DNA from: Flavobacterium salmonis
GTDB lineage: Bacteria > Bacteroidota > Bacteroidia > Flavobacteriales > Flavobacteriaceae
Direction of reading: 5' to 3'
Assembly: GCF_903819435.1 (NCBI RefSeq)
Contig: NZ_CAIJDP010000088.1
Location: 124,001 to 188,000 of the forward strand
Length of the DNA stretch: 64,000 nt
Made by a program: the position numbers and the translations under genes. Positions within the stretch are counted from its first letter, which is position 1, and every line of letters begins with the position of its first letter. The notes below the pieces were generated by a model. The model made no database searches. It was not told the origin of the DNA and was given only the letters and a program-made list of their open reading frames with translations. Positions 18,362 through 27,477 of this stretch are shown piece after piece.

Positions 18362-19432
18362 TTAAAAAAAAACTTTGAAAAATCTTCTAATAATTAATAC
18401 AATAACAGTCATTAAACTGGTCAAAAAAACACCAAAAATCAATCCTTTCGCTTTACCAAAACGTTCTTTAGGCAATGGTAAAATTGGCCTGTCAATAATT
18501 TGAATTAAAGGGGTTTCTTTACGTAAAGTAACTTTTGCTAATTCCGATTGTTTAACTAATTCTGTTAAGATTGCTGTATTAGCCTGTACATCAACTTGCC
18601 TCCTCGCTGATGGAGCTCGTCGAACATTAAGTGCCGGATTTAAATTAAATGTATTATCATTCGCAACTGCGACTCCAGTAATTGCACCATTAAGTTCCCC
18701 TCTAATAGAATCTGTCTGGCGTTGTAAAATTGCCATATTCATTCTTGCTTTTTTACTTTTAGTATCCACATAAAAATCAGATACTTGTTTCGCTAAAGCT
18801 TCGCAAAAATATTTTGCAAAAAGTTCACTTTGAGAAGTAACATCAATACTTATAATTGAAATCTTTTTGTCTTTTTGGGCAACATTTAAACCTCCTTTTG
18901 ACAAACTTTCATACATTTTCCCCATTATACTATCCTGGACACGGGTATATAATTTTCGGTTTGCATTTGGCAAAAATTCTAAACTTGCAAATTTTGGATT
19001 ATCCCTCCAGTTTTTACGCCAATTATTATTCTGAATAAACATTTCTGCTAAAGAAATTGTCTTTCCTTCAACTACAACAGAAGACAGCAATGTTTTTTCT
19101 ACCATTGATCTGGATTTAAACAATTCGGTCAAATTAGATCCTGTAAAAATGCTACCCCCGCCACCTCCTAAATCAATGCCAAATGAACTTGCTAACCCTA
19201 GTGCTCCACTAAATCCTCCTCCTCCTTTTTCGTCTTCTAATGCAAACGATAATGTAGCTGTATAAACAGGCTTCTTACTAAATGAATAGGCAAGCCCCAA
19301 ACTAGCTCCAATAACACTCGCTATCAAAATAATTTTCCATTGAGAAAGTAAATAATTCCACCACTCTTTTACTTTTCCAAATAATTCTTTCAATGAAATC
19401 TCATCATTTTTAACCGGTAAACTATTTTCCAT
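18362..19432 (-). CDS. Wzz-type chain-length determinant / polysaccharide co-polymerase without kinase domain
   Basis: This 356-residue protein has a cytosolic N-terminus (about 30 residues), a first membrane helix near residues 36-52, a long periplasmic region with a glycine-rich stretch (residues about 68-95), and a second membrane helix near the C-terminus (about 330-350). The PxxP-like element IDRPILPLPKERFGKAKG precedes the last helix, as in Wzz/GumC proteins. There is no Walker motif, so unlike the Wzc at 28475 it cannot phosphorylate itself. It follows the SLBB-rich Wza-like gene by 14 bases and should control chain length together with it. Confidence 0.85.
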   Translation of the reverse strand: MENSLPVKNDEISLKELFGKVKEWWNYLLSQWKIILIASVIGASLGLAYSFSKKPVYTATLSFALEDEKGGGGFSGALGLASSFGIDLGGGGGSIFTGSNLTELFKSRSMVEKTLLSSVVVEGKTISLAEMFIQNNNWRKNWRDNPKFASLEFLPNANRKLYTRVQDSIMGKMYESLSKGGLNVAQKDKKISIISIDVTSQSELFAKYFCEALAKQVSDFYVDTKSKKARMNMAILQRQTDSIRGELNGAITGVAVANDNTFNLNPALNVRRAPSARRQVDVQANTAILTELVKQSELAKVTLRKETPLIQIIDRPILPLPKERFGKAKGLIFGVFLTSLMTVIVLIIRRFFKVFF

Positions 19433-19446
19433 ATAAAATCTAAATT

Positions 19447-21870
19447 TTACTTAAATGCTGTTACGATTAATAATGCTAAACTAGTCAGAACACTACCGAT
19501 ACTTACCCATTCACCAGTACTCATCTTTTTTGTTTCTGGCTTTTCAGGAACAACAATCTGAGAGTCCGGTGTAACTTTAGGGTATGACCTAAAAAACAAA
19601 AATGAACCTGTTACTGCAGCTTTTCCATTAGGATAGATAATATATGCCTTTTTCTTCCATCCTTTACTGTCCACTCCTCCAACTGCATTTATATAGTATT
19701 TGAAACTCTTTCCGCTTCTATATGGAATTTCAGAATTAAGCAATACATTTCCTGTAACTTTAACCCCTTCATTTAATGTCGAAACTTCTATTTCATCATC
19801 AGGAAACAAGCTAACATTAGAATAATGCTCTTTATCCTTTACAATTTTTTTCCAATCCAAAGGAATAGTAGCATATTTCAATTCCTCTTTTAGTCTTTTA
19901 GCAAGATTTTCTTTTAAAGTGTCATTTTTAGATAAATTTAAATCAACTCGTTTTATATCATCAATTTGTTGCTGTTTAATTGGCCTCTTAATTTTCATCC
20001 CTTCTAGATTAGCTACTGATGTTAATCCTCCTGCACGCATAACTACATTATAAACGGATTCTTTTTTATTTGCCAGAACGTATTTCCCGGGATAAGCAAC
20101 GGCTCCGCTAATTGTTACCATTTGTGGTTTTTCATAAACGGCCATTCTTCTAATATTTATCACATCAAAAGGCTTTAAAAGAAAGTTTTTTACTTGCTCA
20201 TTATTGTCAGCGGTTATTTCTAATTCTACTAATTCAATACGCCTTGGATTAGTATCATCAATTTCATCAGATTTTATCATTCTTGCAATTTCAACTCTTT
20301 TAGAAGCTGAACCTGTTAATCCTCCTACCTGAATAATCAAATCATTTAATGTTAAGTTATCAAAGAATGGATATTCCCCGGGAGTTTTTACTTCGCCATC
20401 AATTGTAACTTTATATTCTTCTCTAAAATCTAAAATTGAGTATACTGTTACTTCGTCTTCTCTTTTTAACTCAATATCAGCATTCAAATTTCCGGACAAT
20501 GCGCTCGCTAAATCAATATTTACTATTTCTGTAGTTAAATCAGATTTTAAACGAATAATTCTGGCTCTTTTAGTATAAGCATCTTCTTTAAGCCCCTCTA
20601 CTCTGGCAATAAGATCCGAAATTCTCATTCCTTCATCAAAAGAATAATAATCCGGTCTAAAAACTGCCCCTTCTATTTTAATACGATTTTCAAATCGGTT
20701 TAAAATTTTAGTAACTCGGAAAACATCACCGGATTTTGGCAGATATGAAGAGAATTCACTTTCCTTAATGTCATGAACCTTAAACTCTTTGCCCGTTTTT
20801 TGTAAAACATTTACTGACGCAGTATAGGCAAATTCGTTAAAACCAGATGCAAAATTCAATAAATCTGAAAATTTTTCGCCTTTTTTCATCTCGAAAATAC
20901 CAGGTCTCTTTACTTCTCCTTCGACAGTAACCCTTTGTGTATAAACCGGAATTCGAATTACATCGTTTTCTTTTAAACTTACATTGTCTGACTGATCACC
21001 TTTAACTAAAAAACGATAAATATCTATGTTTTTATAAATCTTATTATTTCTAATTAATTCTATATTTCTGTAACTACCGTTTTTTCCTGGCCCCCCAGCT
21101 AAATGCAAAGCATTATATACTGTCGCCAAAGATGAAATAGAATAATTTCCTGGCTGTTTTCCACCTACAATAGTAATTTTAATGGTTCTAATTCTACTTA
21201 AACTCACACTTACTTGAGATTGCCCCGATCTTACAGTACTGTAAACTTTTGCAATTGCTGCCTTAATTTTTTGTGTTGCAGCCTCAATTGATATTCCGGA
21301 AACTGAAATTTGACCAACATACTGAATCGTAATTTTTCCTTCAACACTTACGGGTATACTGGCATTGTACTCTTGTACTCCATAAACACTTACCTGAAGT
21401 TCATCTCCCGGTCCTAAAACATAATTCATGGGAGTGGCAAGATTTGAATCAGGTTCAAAGTTCAACGTCGGATTATCAAACAATTCAGAACCAAATATTA
21501 AGGCATTAGCAGAATCTTTAACTTTATTATTTACTATTTTGTCCTGAGCACGTCCTGAATCTTTTTTGTTTGTAGCAGTATTTTCGTTATTTTTTTTATT
21601 TAAATTAATAATGACCCCTTCATTTACTCTTGCTTTTAGCTTTGAAAATTCCGCAGCACTCATCCCTTTTGATAAAGCCATAGGTTCAGCCTGTTCAATA
21701 GTCATATTGTTATTCTGCAGTTGAATTCGTATTTTAGCAATATCACTATCAGACAAATAATCCACTTTTAAAGTACTCAAATCACTTGATTTCATTAAAT
21801 CCTGAGCACTTACTTGAAAAGAAAGTAAAAAAGTAAAAAATAATAAAACAACAACCGTTATATTTTTCAT
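19447..21870 (-). CDS. Outer-membrane polysaccharide export protein with several SLBB domains (Wza-like, large)
   Basis: This 807-residue protein has a cleavable signal peptide ending around VSAQ (residue 23) without a lipobox cysteine. It has an N-terminal helical segment, the poly-export signature YVLGPGDELQVSVYG near residue 150, and then repeated SLBB units, recognisable by VTVEGEVKRPGIFEM, VTIDGEVKTPGEYPF and VTISGAVAYPGKYVL. The C-terminus has a short hydrophobic segment after STGEWVSIGS. OPX proteins form the outer-membrane exit channel. This one is far longer than the lipoprotein Wza at 30942 and forms a second OPX-PCP pair with the Wzz-like gene next to it. Confidence 0.88.
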   Translation of the reverse strand: MKNITVVVLLFFTFLLSFQVSAQDLMKSSDLSTLKVDYLSDSDIAKIRIQLQNNNMTIEQAEPMALSKGMSAAEFSKLKARVNEGVIINLNKKNNENTATNKKDSGRAQDKIVNNKVKDSANALIFGSELFDNPTLNFEPDSNLATPMNYVLGPGDELQVSVYGVQEYNASIPVSVEGKITIQYVGQISVSGISIEAATQKIKAAIAKVYSTVRSGQSQVSVSLSRIRTIKITIVGGKQPGNYSISSLATVYNALHLAGGPGKNGSYRNIELIRNNKIYKNIDIYRFLVKGDQSDNVSLKENDVIRIPVYTQRVTVEGEVKRPGIFEMKKGEKFSDLLNFASGFNEFAYTASVNVLQKTGKEFKVHDIKESEFSSYLPKSGDVFRVTKILNRFENRIKIEGAVFRPDYYSFDEGMRISDLIARVEGLKEDAYTKRARIIRLKSDLTTEIVNIDLASALSGNLNADIELKREDEVTVYSILDFREEYKVTIDGEVKTPGEYPFFDNLTLNDLIIQVGGLTGSASKRVEIARMIKSDEIDDTNPRRIELVELEITADNNEQVKNFLLKPFDVINIRRMAVYEKPQMVTISGAVAYPGKYVLANKKESVYNVVMRAGGLTSVANLEGMKIKRPIKQQQIDDIKRVDLNLSKNDTLKENLAKRLKEELKYATIPLDWKKIVKDKEHYSNVSLFPDDEIEVSTLNEGVKVTGNVLLNSEIPYRSGKSFKYYINAVGGVDSKGWKKKAYIIYPNGKAAVTGSFLFFRSYPKVTPDSQIVVPEKPETKKMSTGEWVSIGSVLTSLALLIVTAFK

Positions 21871-21918
21871 ATTTAATGATGTTTTGATAAGAAATTCAAA
21901 TCAGAATGGGATTTATTT

Positions 21919-22965
21919 TTAAGAATACTGTTTTTTATAATAATCTTTATAGGAACCAGAAGTTACATTTTTTAACCATTCTTCATTGTTCAAATACCAA
22001 TTAATGGTTTTTTCCAAGCCTTCTTCAAAAGTTACCGATGGCTTCCAGCCCAATTCCTTATTAATTTTAGAAGCATCAATTGCATAACGCAAATCATGTC
22101 CAGGTCTGTCTTTCACGTAGGTGATTAATTCCTGAGATTTGCCCTTTTTCCGTCCTAGTTTTTCATCCATAATCTGGCATAATAATTTAACCAAATCAAT
22201 GTTTTTCCATTCGTTAAAGCCACCAATATTATAAGTTTCATGATTTTTCCCTTCATGAAAAACTAAATCAATGGCAATGGCATGATCTTCAACAAAAAGC
22301 CAGTCACGAGTATAATTACCATCTCCATAAACAGGTAGTGGATTGTTATTAATAATGTTATTGATAAAAAGCGGAATTAATTTTTCAGGAAAATGATAAG
22401 ATCCATAGTTGTTTGAACAATTTGTCAAAACATAGGGTAAACCATACGTTTCTCCATATGCCCTTACAAAATGATCTGAGCTTGCTTTTGAAGCTGAATA
22501 AGGAGAGTTTGGATCATATGGTGTAGTTTCGGTAAAAAGTCCTTCGGTGCCTAAAGATCCGTAAACTTCATCTGTACTGATATGATAAAATCTTTTGCCT
22601 TCAAAATTGTCTTTCCATTGTTTTTTTGCAGCATTAAGCAAATTCATGGTCCCAATAACATTTGTTTTTACAAATGCTAACGGATCTTCGATTGATCTGT
22701 CGACATGAGATTCTGCGGCCAAATGCAATACTCCATCAAAATTGTGAATTGAAAAAAGTTCATTAATAAAAGTTTCATTTACAATATCTCCCTTTACAAA
22801 ATTATAATTAGGACAATTTTCAATATCTTTAATATTTTCTAAATTTCCAGCATAAGTTAAAGCATCAAGATTGTAAATTTGATATTCAGGATATTTGTTT
22901 ACAAAACGCCTCACTACATGTGAACCGATAAAACCAGCACCACCTGTTATAAGAATTTTTTTCAT
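21919..22965 (-). CDS. rmlB: dTDP-glucose 4,6-dehydratase RmlB
   Basis: This 348-residue SDR enzyme converts dTDP-glucose to dTDP-4-keto-6-deoxyglucose. It shows GGAGFIGSHVVRRF at residues 7-20, HLAAESHVDRSI near 83, STDEVYGSLG, and the catalytic YSASKASSDHFVRAYGETYG near 160. NNYGSYHFPEKLIPLFI is typical of RmlB rather than other epimerases. It is four bases downstream of manC. It feeds both the rhamnose branch (rmlC, rmlD, far downstream) and the probable amino-sugar branch. Confidence 0.96.
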   Translation of the reverse strand: MKKILITGGAGFIGSHVVRRFVNKYPEYQIYNLDALTYAGNLENIKDIENCPNYNFVKGDIVNETFINELFSIHNFDGVLHLAAESHVDRSIEDPLAFVKTNVIGTMNLLNAAKKQWKDNFEGKRFYHISTDEVYGSLGTEGLFTETTPYDPNSPYSASKASSDHFVRAYGETYGLPYVLTNCSNNYGSYHFPEKLIPLFINNIINNNPLPVYGDGNYTRDWLFVEDHAIAIDLVFHEGKNHETYNIGGFNEWKNIDLVKLLCQIMDEKLGRKKGKSQELITYVKDRPGHDLRYAIDASKINKELGWKPSVTFEEGLEKTINWYLNNEEWLKNVTSGSYKDYYKKQYS

Positions 22966-22969
22966 TTTC

Positions 22970-23971
22970 TTAATTTAATAATTCTGAGTTTTGTTTTTCT
23001 AACTCACTATATATGTCTTTTACATCTTGCGAATTTTCTTTTTGTAAAATTAAATTAGCAGTTTCTGTATAAACAAAAATTGTGTTTTTTAACCCTAAAA
23101 AAGTGGTATGTTTATTACAGCCTATAACCATATTACCATTTTTATCTATCGGATGCCCTTTAGAAAATAAATAATCATAAACAGATTCAAATGAACCTAA
23201 ATCTGACCAGGAAAATGATGCAGGAACTACTTTAATTTTTTTACTTCGTTCCATTACCGCATAATCAATACTGATCGATGGAATTTCCAGAGATGCTTCT
23301 AAGTCCAGAAAGCCCTCTTTACTTGATTCCCAGACTATTTTGGACTTTTCGTAAACTTCGGGTTGAAACTGTTTCAATTCTTCTAAAAGCACACTGGCTT
23401 TAAAACAAAACATTCCGCTATTCCATAAAAAATTACCTTTTGCAATAAAATCTTTAGCAGTTGTTTCATTTGGTTTTTCTCTAAATGAAAGTACTTTATC
23501 TCCTTTTGATTCGATATAACCATAACCTGTTTCAGGTTTAGTAGGAATGATTCCAAAAGTTACAATAAAACCTTCCTGTGCTTTACTAATTGCATCATTA
23601 ATCGCATCATTATAATTCTCCATTTTATCAATAATATGATCTGAAGGAGTAATAATCAAAATATCATCAGGATCACTGGCAAAAGCTGCAAAAGCAATAG
23701 CAGCAGCCGTATTTCTGGGTGTGGCTTCAACAATATTAAGATAAGCTGTTTGAGATTTATCCATAACTTTGCCACTTAAATGATGATTATCGACATTTCC
23801 TACTACCATCACTTTATTTGCTAAATGGCTATTGCGATTAACTGTCATTTCAAATAATGATTTCCCATCAAATATCTCAAGATATTGTTTAGGCTGGCTT
23901 TTACGTGAAAGCGGCCATAGTCTACTACCAACTCCTCCTGTAAGAATTACATGTACAATTGAATTACTCAT
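22970..23971 (-). CDS. manC: Mannose-1-phosphate guanylyltransferase (single-domain ManC)
   Basis: This 333-residue enzyme makes GDP-mannose. Its pyrophosphorylase signature GGVGSRLWPLSRKSQPKQYL is at residues 12-31, TPSDHII near 108, FREKPNE near 162 and LWNSGMFCF near 180. It ends after the nucleotidyltransferase domain and lacks the cupin phosphomannose isomerase domain of bifunctional ManC proteins, so mannose-6-phosphate must come from another gene. GDP-mannose feeds Gmd and probably mannosyltransferases of the locus. It is four bases from rmlB. Confidence 0.92.
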   Translation of the reverse strand: MSNSIVHVILTGGVGSRLWPLSRKSQPKQYLEIFDGKSLFEMTVNRNSHLANKVMVVGNVDNHHLSGKVMDKSQTAYLNIVEATPRNTAAAIAFAAFASDPDDILIITPSDHIIDKMENYNDAINDAISKAQEGFIVTFGIIPTKPETGYGYIESKGDKVLSFREKPNETTAKDFIAKGNFLWNSGMFCFKASVLLEELKQFQPEVYEKSKIVWESSKEGFLDLEASLEIPSISIDYAVMERSKKIKVVPASFSWSDLGSFESVYDYLFSKGHPIDKNGNMVIGCNKHTTFLGLKNTIFVYTETANLILQKENSQDVKDIYSELEKQNSELLN

Positions 23972-24001
23972 ATTTTTTATTTTAAATAAAAAAGTTTTAG
24001 G

Positions 24002-25285
24002 CTATAGTCTATTATCAGCTATAGTTCCTAAAACTCCTTTTACATCATATATCAAACTATTTGTTTTTTGAATCTCAAAGTAATCTAAGTCTAAAAATTC
24101 AGAATGTGCAACTCCTAAAACTATTGCGTCAAATTTTTCTTTCGGAAAAATATTTATTGTTGTTAATCCGTATTCTTTTTTAACTTCTTCAATATTTGCT
24201 ATTGGGTCATATATTGTAACCGAAATTCCATATTCTTTTAATGCCCTTACCACATCTACAATTTTAGTATTCCGAACATCTGGACAATTTTCTTTAAAAG
24301 TAATTCCAAGCATTAAAAGCTCAGCATTATTTACTGAAATACCTTTTTTTATCATTAATTTCACAACCTGAGATGCTATGTATTCGCCCATACTATCATT
24401 CAAACGCCGCCCAGCTAAAATTATTTCAGGATGATAACCAAATTCTTGTGCTCTTTGTGCTAAATAATAAGGATCTACGCCTATACAATGTCCTCCTACT
24501 AAACCTGGTTTAAAAGGAAGGAAATTCCATTTCGTAGCCGCAGCGGCTAATACTTCTTGTGTATCAATATTCATTAAGTTGAATATTTTTGCTAGTTCAT
24601 TTACAAAAGCAATATTAATATCCCGTTGTGAATTTTCAATTACTTTGGCTGCTTCAGCAACTTTTATTGTTGGTGCAAGATAAGTTCCCGCGGTAATAAC
24701 TGATTTATAAAGCTCATCAACTTTTAAACCTGTTTCAGGATTAGAACCGGAGGTAATCTTGAGAATTTTCTCTACCGTATGCTCTTTATCACCGGGATTA
24801 ATTCTTTCTGGTGAATATCCTGCAAAAAAGTCTACATTAAATTTTAATCCGGATATTTTTTCTAAAACCGGTACACATTGCTCCTCAGTAACTCCAGGAT
24901 ATACAGTTGATTCATAAATTACAATATCTCCTTGTTTTAACATTTTACCTACAGTTTCACTTGCTTTATATAAAGGAGTTAAATCAGGTCGATTATTTCT
25001 GTCTACAGGAGTAGGAACGGTTATTATAAAATAATTACAATCTGCAATATTATTTATATTGTCAGTGCAATAAAGTCCTTTTGTTTTGTTTGTACTATCA
25101 ACTAATACACTTTGCAAAATAGCATCTTCAACCTCTAATGTTGAATCAGTACCTTGCCTTAAACTTGTAATTCTTGATTCATTAATATCAAAACCTACTA
25201 CAGGATATTTTGTAGCAAATAAACGAGCTAAAGGCAACCCTACATAACCTAATCCAATAACGGCAATTTTTACGTTATTATTCAT
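24002..25285 (-). CDS. Nucleotide-sugar 6-dehydrogenase, WbpO/TviB type (UDP-HexNAc to uronate)
   Basis: This 427-residue protein of the UDP-glucose/GDP-mannose dehydrogenase family has GLGYVGLPLARLFA at residues 11-24, TVPTPVD near 91, ESTVYPGVTEE near 125, YSPERINPGDKEHT near 158 and the catalytic cysteine in GGHCIGVDPYYL near 260. LGITFKENCPDVRNTKIVD is the C-terminal signature. The sequence style is that of TviB/WbpO, which oxidise UDP-GlcNAc or UDP-GalNAc, rather than UDP-glucose dehydrogenase, for which a separate gene exists at 26048. With the WbpP/TviC-type epimerase at 27478 it should make UDP-GalNAcA. It is the first gene after an internal terminator and promoter. Confidence 0.87.
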   Translation of the reverse strand: MNNNVKIAVIGLGYVGLPLARLFATKYPVVGFDINESRITSLRQGTDSTLEVEDAILQSVLVDSTNKTKGLYCTDNINNIADCNYFIITVPTPVDRNNRPDLTPLYKASETVGKMLKQGDIVIYESTVYPGVTEEQCVPVLEKISGLKFNVDFFAGYSPERINPGDKEHTVEKILKITSGSNPETGLKVDELYKSVITAGTYLAPTIKVAEAAKVIENSQRDINIAFVNELAKIFNLMNIDTQEVLAAAATKWNFLPFKPGLVGGHCIGVDPYYLAQRAQEFGYHPEIILAGRRLNDSMGEYIASQVVKLMIKKGISVNNAELLMLGITFKENCPDVRNTKIVDVVRALKEYGISVTIYDPIANIEEVKKEYGLTTINIFPKEKFDAIVLGVAHSEFLDLDYFEIQKTNSLIYDVKGVLGTIADNRL

Positions 25286-25373
25286 CTTTTTCCTTAATTT
25301 CGTTTATGACATTGTACGGCTTCGCGATTCACAGTCACACTAATGACCTGAATATCGAAAAATTCAATTTCAG

Positions 25374-25404
25374 CAAATATAGTACAATAAGTCAATTTTA
25401 TCAA
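25374..25404 (-). promoter_or_regulatory. Candidate Flavobacterium-type promoter for the main polysaccharide unit
   Basis: On the minus strand, TTG (25404-25402) is followed after 20 bases by TATATTTG (25381-25374), matching the TTG-N17-23-TAnnTTTG promoter pattern known for this phylum. It gives a predicted start about 7 bases further on and a leader of roughly 80 bases before the WbpO/TviB-type gene. It lies just downstream of the hairpin at 25489-25532. Confidence 0.65.
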
Positions 25405-25488
25405 CCCTTAAAAAATCTTATGATTATCCTATTAAATAAATAAATTTAACAGCCTCAAAGTCAACAAACAAAAGAAAATACTTCCAAA

Positions 25489-25532
25489 AAAAAAGCAAAA
25501 AATCACTAAGTTTGGTGATTTTTTGCTTTTTT
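25489..25532 (-). terminator. Strong terminator hairpin between the UpxY-type gene and the main polysaccharide unit
   Basis: Positions 25489-25506 and 25515-25532 are perfect 18-base complements with an 8-base loop. The lower stem is A/T-rich, so the transcript in either direction carries a U-tract within the stem end. It lies 27 bases after the stop of the antiterminator gene. It should stop or modulate transcription entering the downstream cluster. Confidence 0.75.
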
Positions 25533-25559
25533 CAAGCTTTGTTTCATTCTTCAGTACAT

Positions 25560-26036
25560 TCAGTCAGCATCTTTTTTATATTTTATTTTCAAAAGACATC
25601 CTAAAGATTCTAAAACAAGAATATAATGAGTATTTGTCACTTCCTGAATAACTGCATTCTGACTACTGAAAACCCCAGCTTCCAATTTTATTTTATCTCC
25701 CTTTTTATAAGATACAACTGAAACATCAGAAATACTTGTATCCGAAAGACATTTTTTTATCGTTGTAATTTCTTCATTTCGAACAATTGCTGCTTTTCCT
25801 AACCAAAACAAATAACGGATCACACCTGCCACCTGAAATACCAAATTTCTGTCTGCATCAGACAATTGAACAAAAACGTAAGAATTAAAAAGAGGAACTT
25901 CAACTTTTTTCTTTCTGTCAGACCATTGTTTTATCTGAGTAATTAAAGGACAGTAGCATTCAATTCCTATTTCATTTAACTTTTCAGCTACTTTTTTTTC
26001 CCATTTAGGTTTTGTATAAACAACATACCAATTCAT
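25560..26036 (-). CDS. UpxY-family transcription antiterminator (NusG/RfaH paralogue)
   Basis: This 158-residue NusG-like protein begins MNWYVVYTKPKWEKKVAEKL, the classic NGN-domain start. VPLFNSYVFVQL near residue 46 and GVIRYLFWLGKAAIV near 72 match UpxY proteins of Bacteroidota capsule loci. A degenerate KOW region follows (YKKGDKIKLEAGVF). Known UpxY proteins let RNA polymerase read through early termination in their own polysaccharide operon. Here the gene lies between ugd (11 bases) and a strong hairpin plus promoter, so the hairpin is a natural target. This regulatory link is inferred from position. Confidence 0.9.
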   Translation of the reverse strand: MNWYVVYTKPKWEKKVAEKLNEIGIECYCPLITQIKQWSDRKKKVEVPLFNSYVFVQLSDADRNLVFQVAGVIRYLFWLGKAAIVRNEEITTIKKCLSDTSISDVSVVSYKKGDKIKLEAGVFSSQNAVIQEVTNTHYILVLESLGCLLKIKYKKDAD

Positions 26037-26047
26037 GTAATTTATTT

Positions 26048-27439
26048 TTAAGAACCTATTCCATTATAAATAAAGCCAATTGATTTTAAATCTTTTGCAT
26101 TTAGTATATTTCTTCCATCAAAAACAAAAGCAGGTTTTTGCATAGAATCATATATTTTTTGCCAATCGTATTGTGTAAATTCATCCCATTCCGTAAGTAT
26201 TGCTATGGCATGAGCTCCTTTACAGGCTTCATAAGAATCTTCAAATGTTAATACAGCATCTGCATTCGCGGAAGATTTTCTTGTTTCTAAATAATCTAAA
26301 TCACCTAAAATCTTATTTCTTGAAACTTTTGGATCATAAACCGAAATCTTAGCCTGTTCGTTAATCAAATCGTCTGCTACATATATTGCTGCAGATTCGC
26401 GTGTATCGTTTGTATCTTTTTTAAACGCCCAACCTAAGAAAGTTATTTTTTTATCGGCCACTGTGTTGTATAAAGTCTGAACGATTTTATTTGAAAATCT
26501 TCTCTTTTGATAATCGTTCATGATTATTACTTGCTCCCAGTAATCCGCAACTTCATTTAATCCGTAAGATTTTGCTATATAAACTAAATTCAATATATCT
26601 TTTTGAAAACAAGAACCTCCAAATCCAACAGATGCCTTCAAAAACTTAGAACCAATACGACTGTCCATTCCAATAGCACGTGCTACTTCACTTACGTCTG
26701 CACCAGTTTTCTCACACAACTCAGACATTGCATTTATTGATGAAATACGTTGAGCTAAAAAAGCATTTGCAGTAAGTTTAGACAATTCAGACGACCAAAC
26801 ATTTGTTGTTAAGATTTTATCTTTACTAACCCAATTAGCATAAACATCAACTAAAGCATTAATTGCAGATTCTCCTTCCGGAGTTGAATCTCCTCCAATA
26901 AGAATTCTATCAGGATTTAGTAAATCTGTAACAGCAGTTCCTTCTGCTAAAAACTCCGGATTAGAAAGAATTTGAAACTGAACACCATTTCCGGTATTAT
27001 CCAGAATACTTTTTATTGCTTCAGCAGTACGAACAGGCAAAGTTGATTTTTCAACAACTATTTTATTGTTTTTTGAAACTTTTGCTATTTGTCTGGCACA
27101 TAACTCTATGAATTTCAAATCTGCTGCCATTCCTTTACCCTTCCCATAAGTCTTAGTAGGTGTATTTACAGATATAAAAATAACCTGAGCTTCATCAATA
27201 GCTTCTTCTACATTGGTTGAGAAAAAAAGATTTCTCCCTCTTGCTTCTGCCACAATTTCAGAAAGACCCGGCTCATAAATTGGAATATTATCCGTATTTG
27301 GATCATTCCAATCTTTAATTCTTTGTTCATTCAAATCGACAACAGTTACTTGAATATGTGGACATTTTTGTGCAATTACTGCCATAGTTGGACCTCCTAC
27401 ATAACCTGCACCAATGCAACAAATTTTTGTGATTTTCAT
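26048..27439 (-). CDS. ugd: UDP-glucose 6-dehydrogenase
   Basis: This 463-residue enzyme oxidises UDP-glucose to UDP-glucuronate. It has GAGYVGGPTMAVIA at residues 10-23, ISVNTPTKTYGKGKGMAAD near 90-108, EKSTLPVRTAE, SNPEFLAEGTAV near 160 and the catalytic cysteine in FGGSCFQKDI near 276. The insert TPTKTYGKGKG and the length are those of the long, animal-like UGDH group, common in Bacteroidota. It lies 11 bases before the UpxY-type gene and 38 after the epimerase. UDP-GlcA is a likely precursor of the polysaccharide. Confidence 0.94.
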   Translation of the reverse strand: MKITKICCIGAGYVGGPTMAVIAQKCPHIQVTVVDLNEQRIKDWNDPNTDNIPIYEPGLSEIVAEARGRNLFFSTNVEEAIDEAQVIFISVNTPTKTYGKGKGMAADLKFIELCARQIAKVSKNNKIVVEKSTLPVRTAEAIKSILDNTGNGVQFQILSNPEFLAEGTAVTDLLNPDRILIGGDSTPEGESAINALVDVYANWVSKDKILTTNVWSSELSKLTANAFLAQRISSINAMSELCEKTGADVSEVARAIGMDSRIGSKFLKASVGFGGSCFQKDILNLVYIAKSYGLNEVADYWEQVIIMNDYQKRRFSNKIVQTLYNTVADKKITFLGWAFKKDTNDTRESAAIYVADDLINEQAKISVYDPKVSRNKILGDLDYLETRKSSANADAVLTFEDSYEACKGAHAIAILTEWDEFTQYDWQKIYDSMQKPAFVFDGRNILNAKDLKSIGFIYNGIGS

Positions 27440-27477
27440 ATTTTATATATTATACTTCTTATATATTATGTTTCCTT

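Noticed and set aside
25489..25532. Possible CRISPR-like or dispersed repeat at the long palindrome
   Set aside because: It is a single copy with no spacer array or cas genes; a terminator explains it better.
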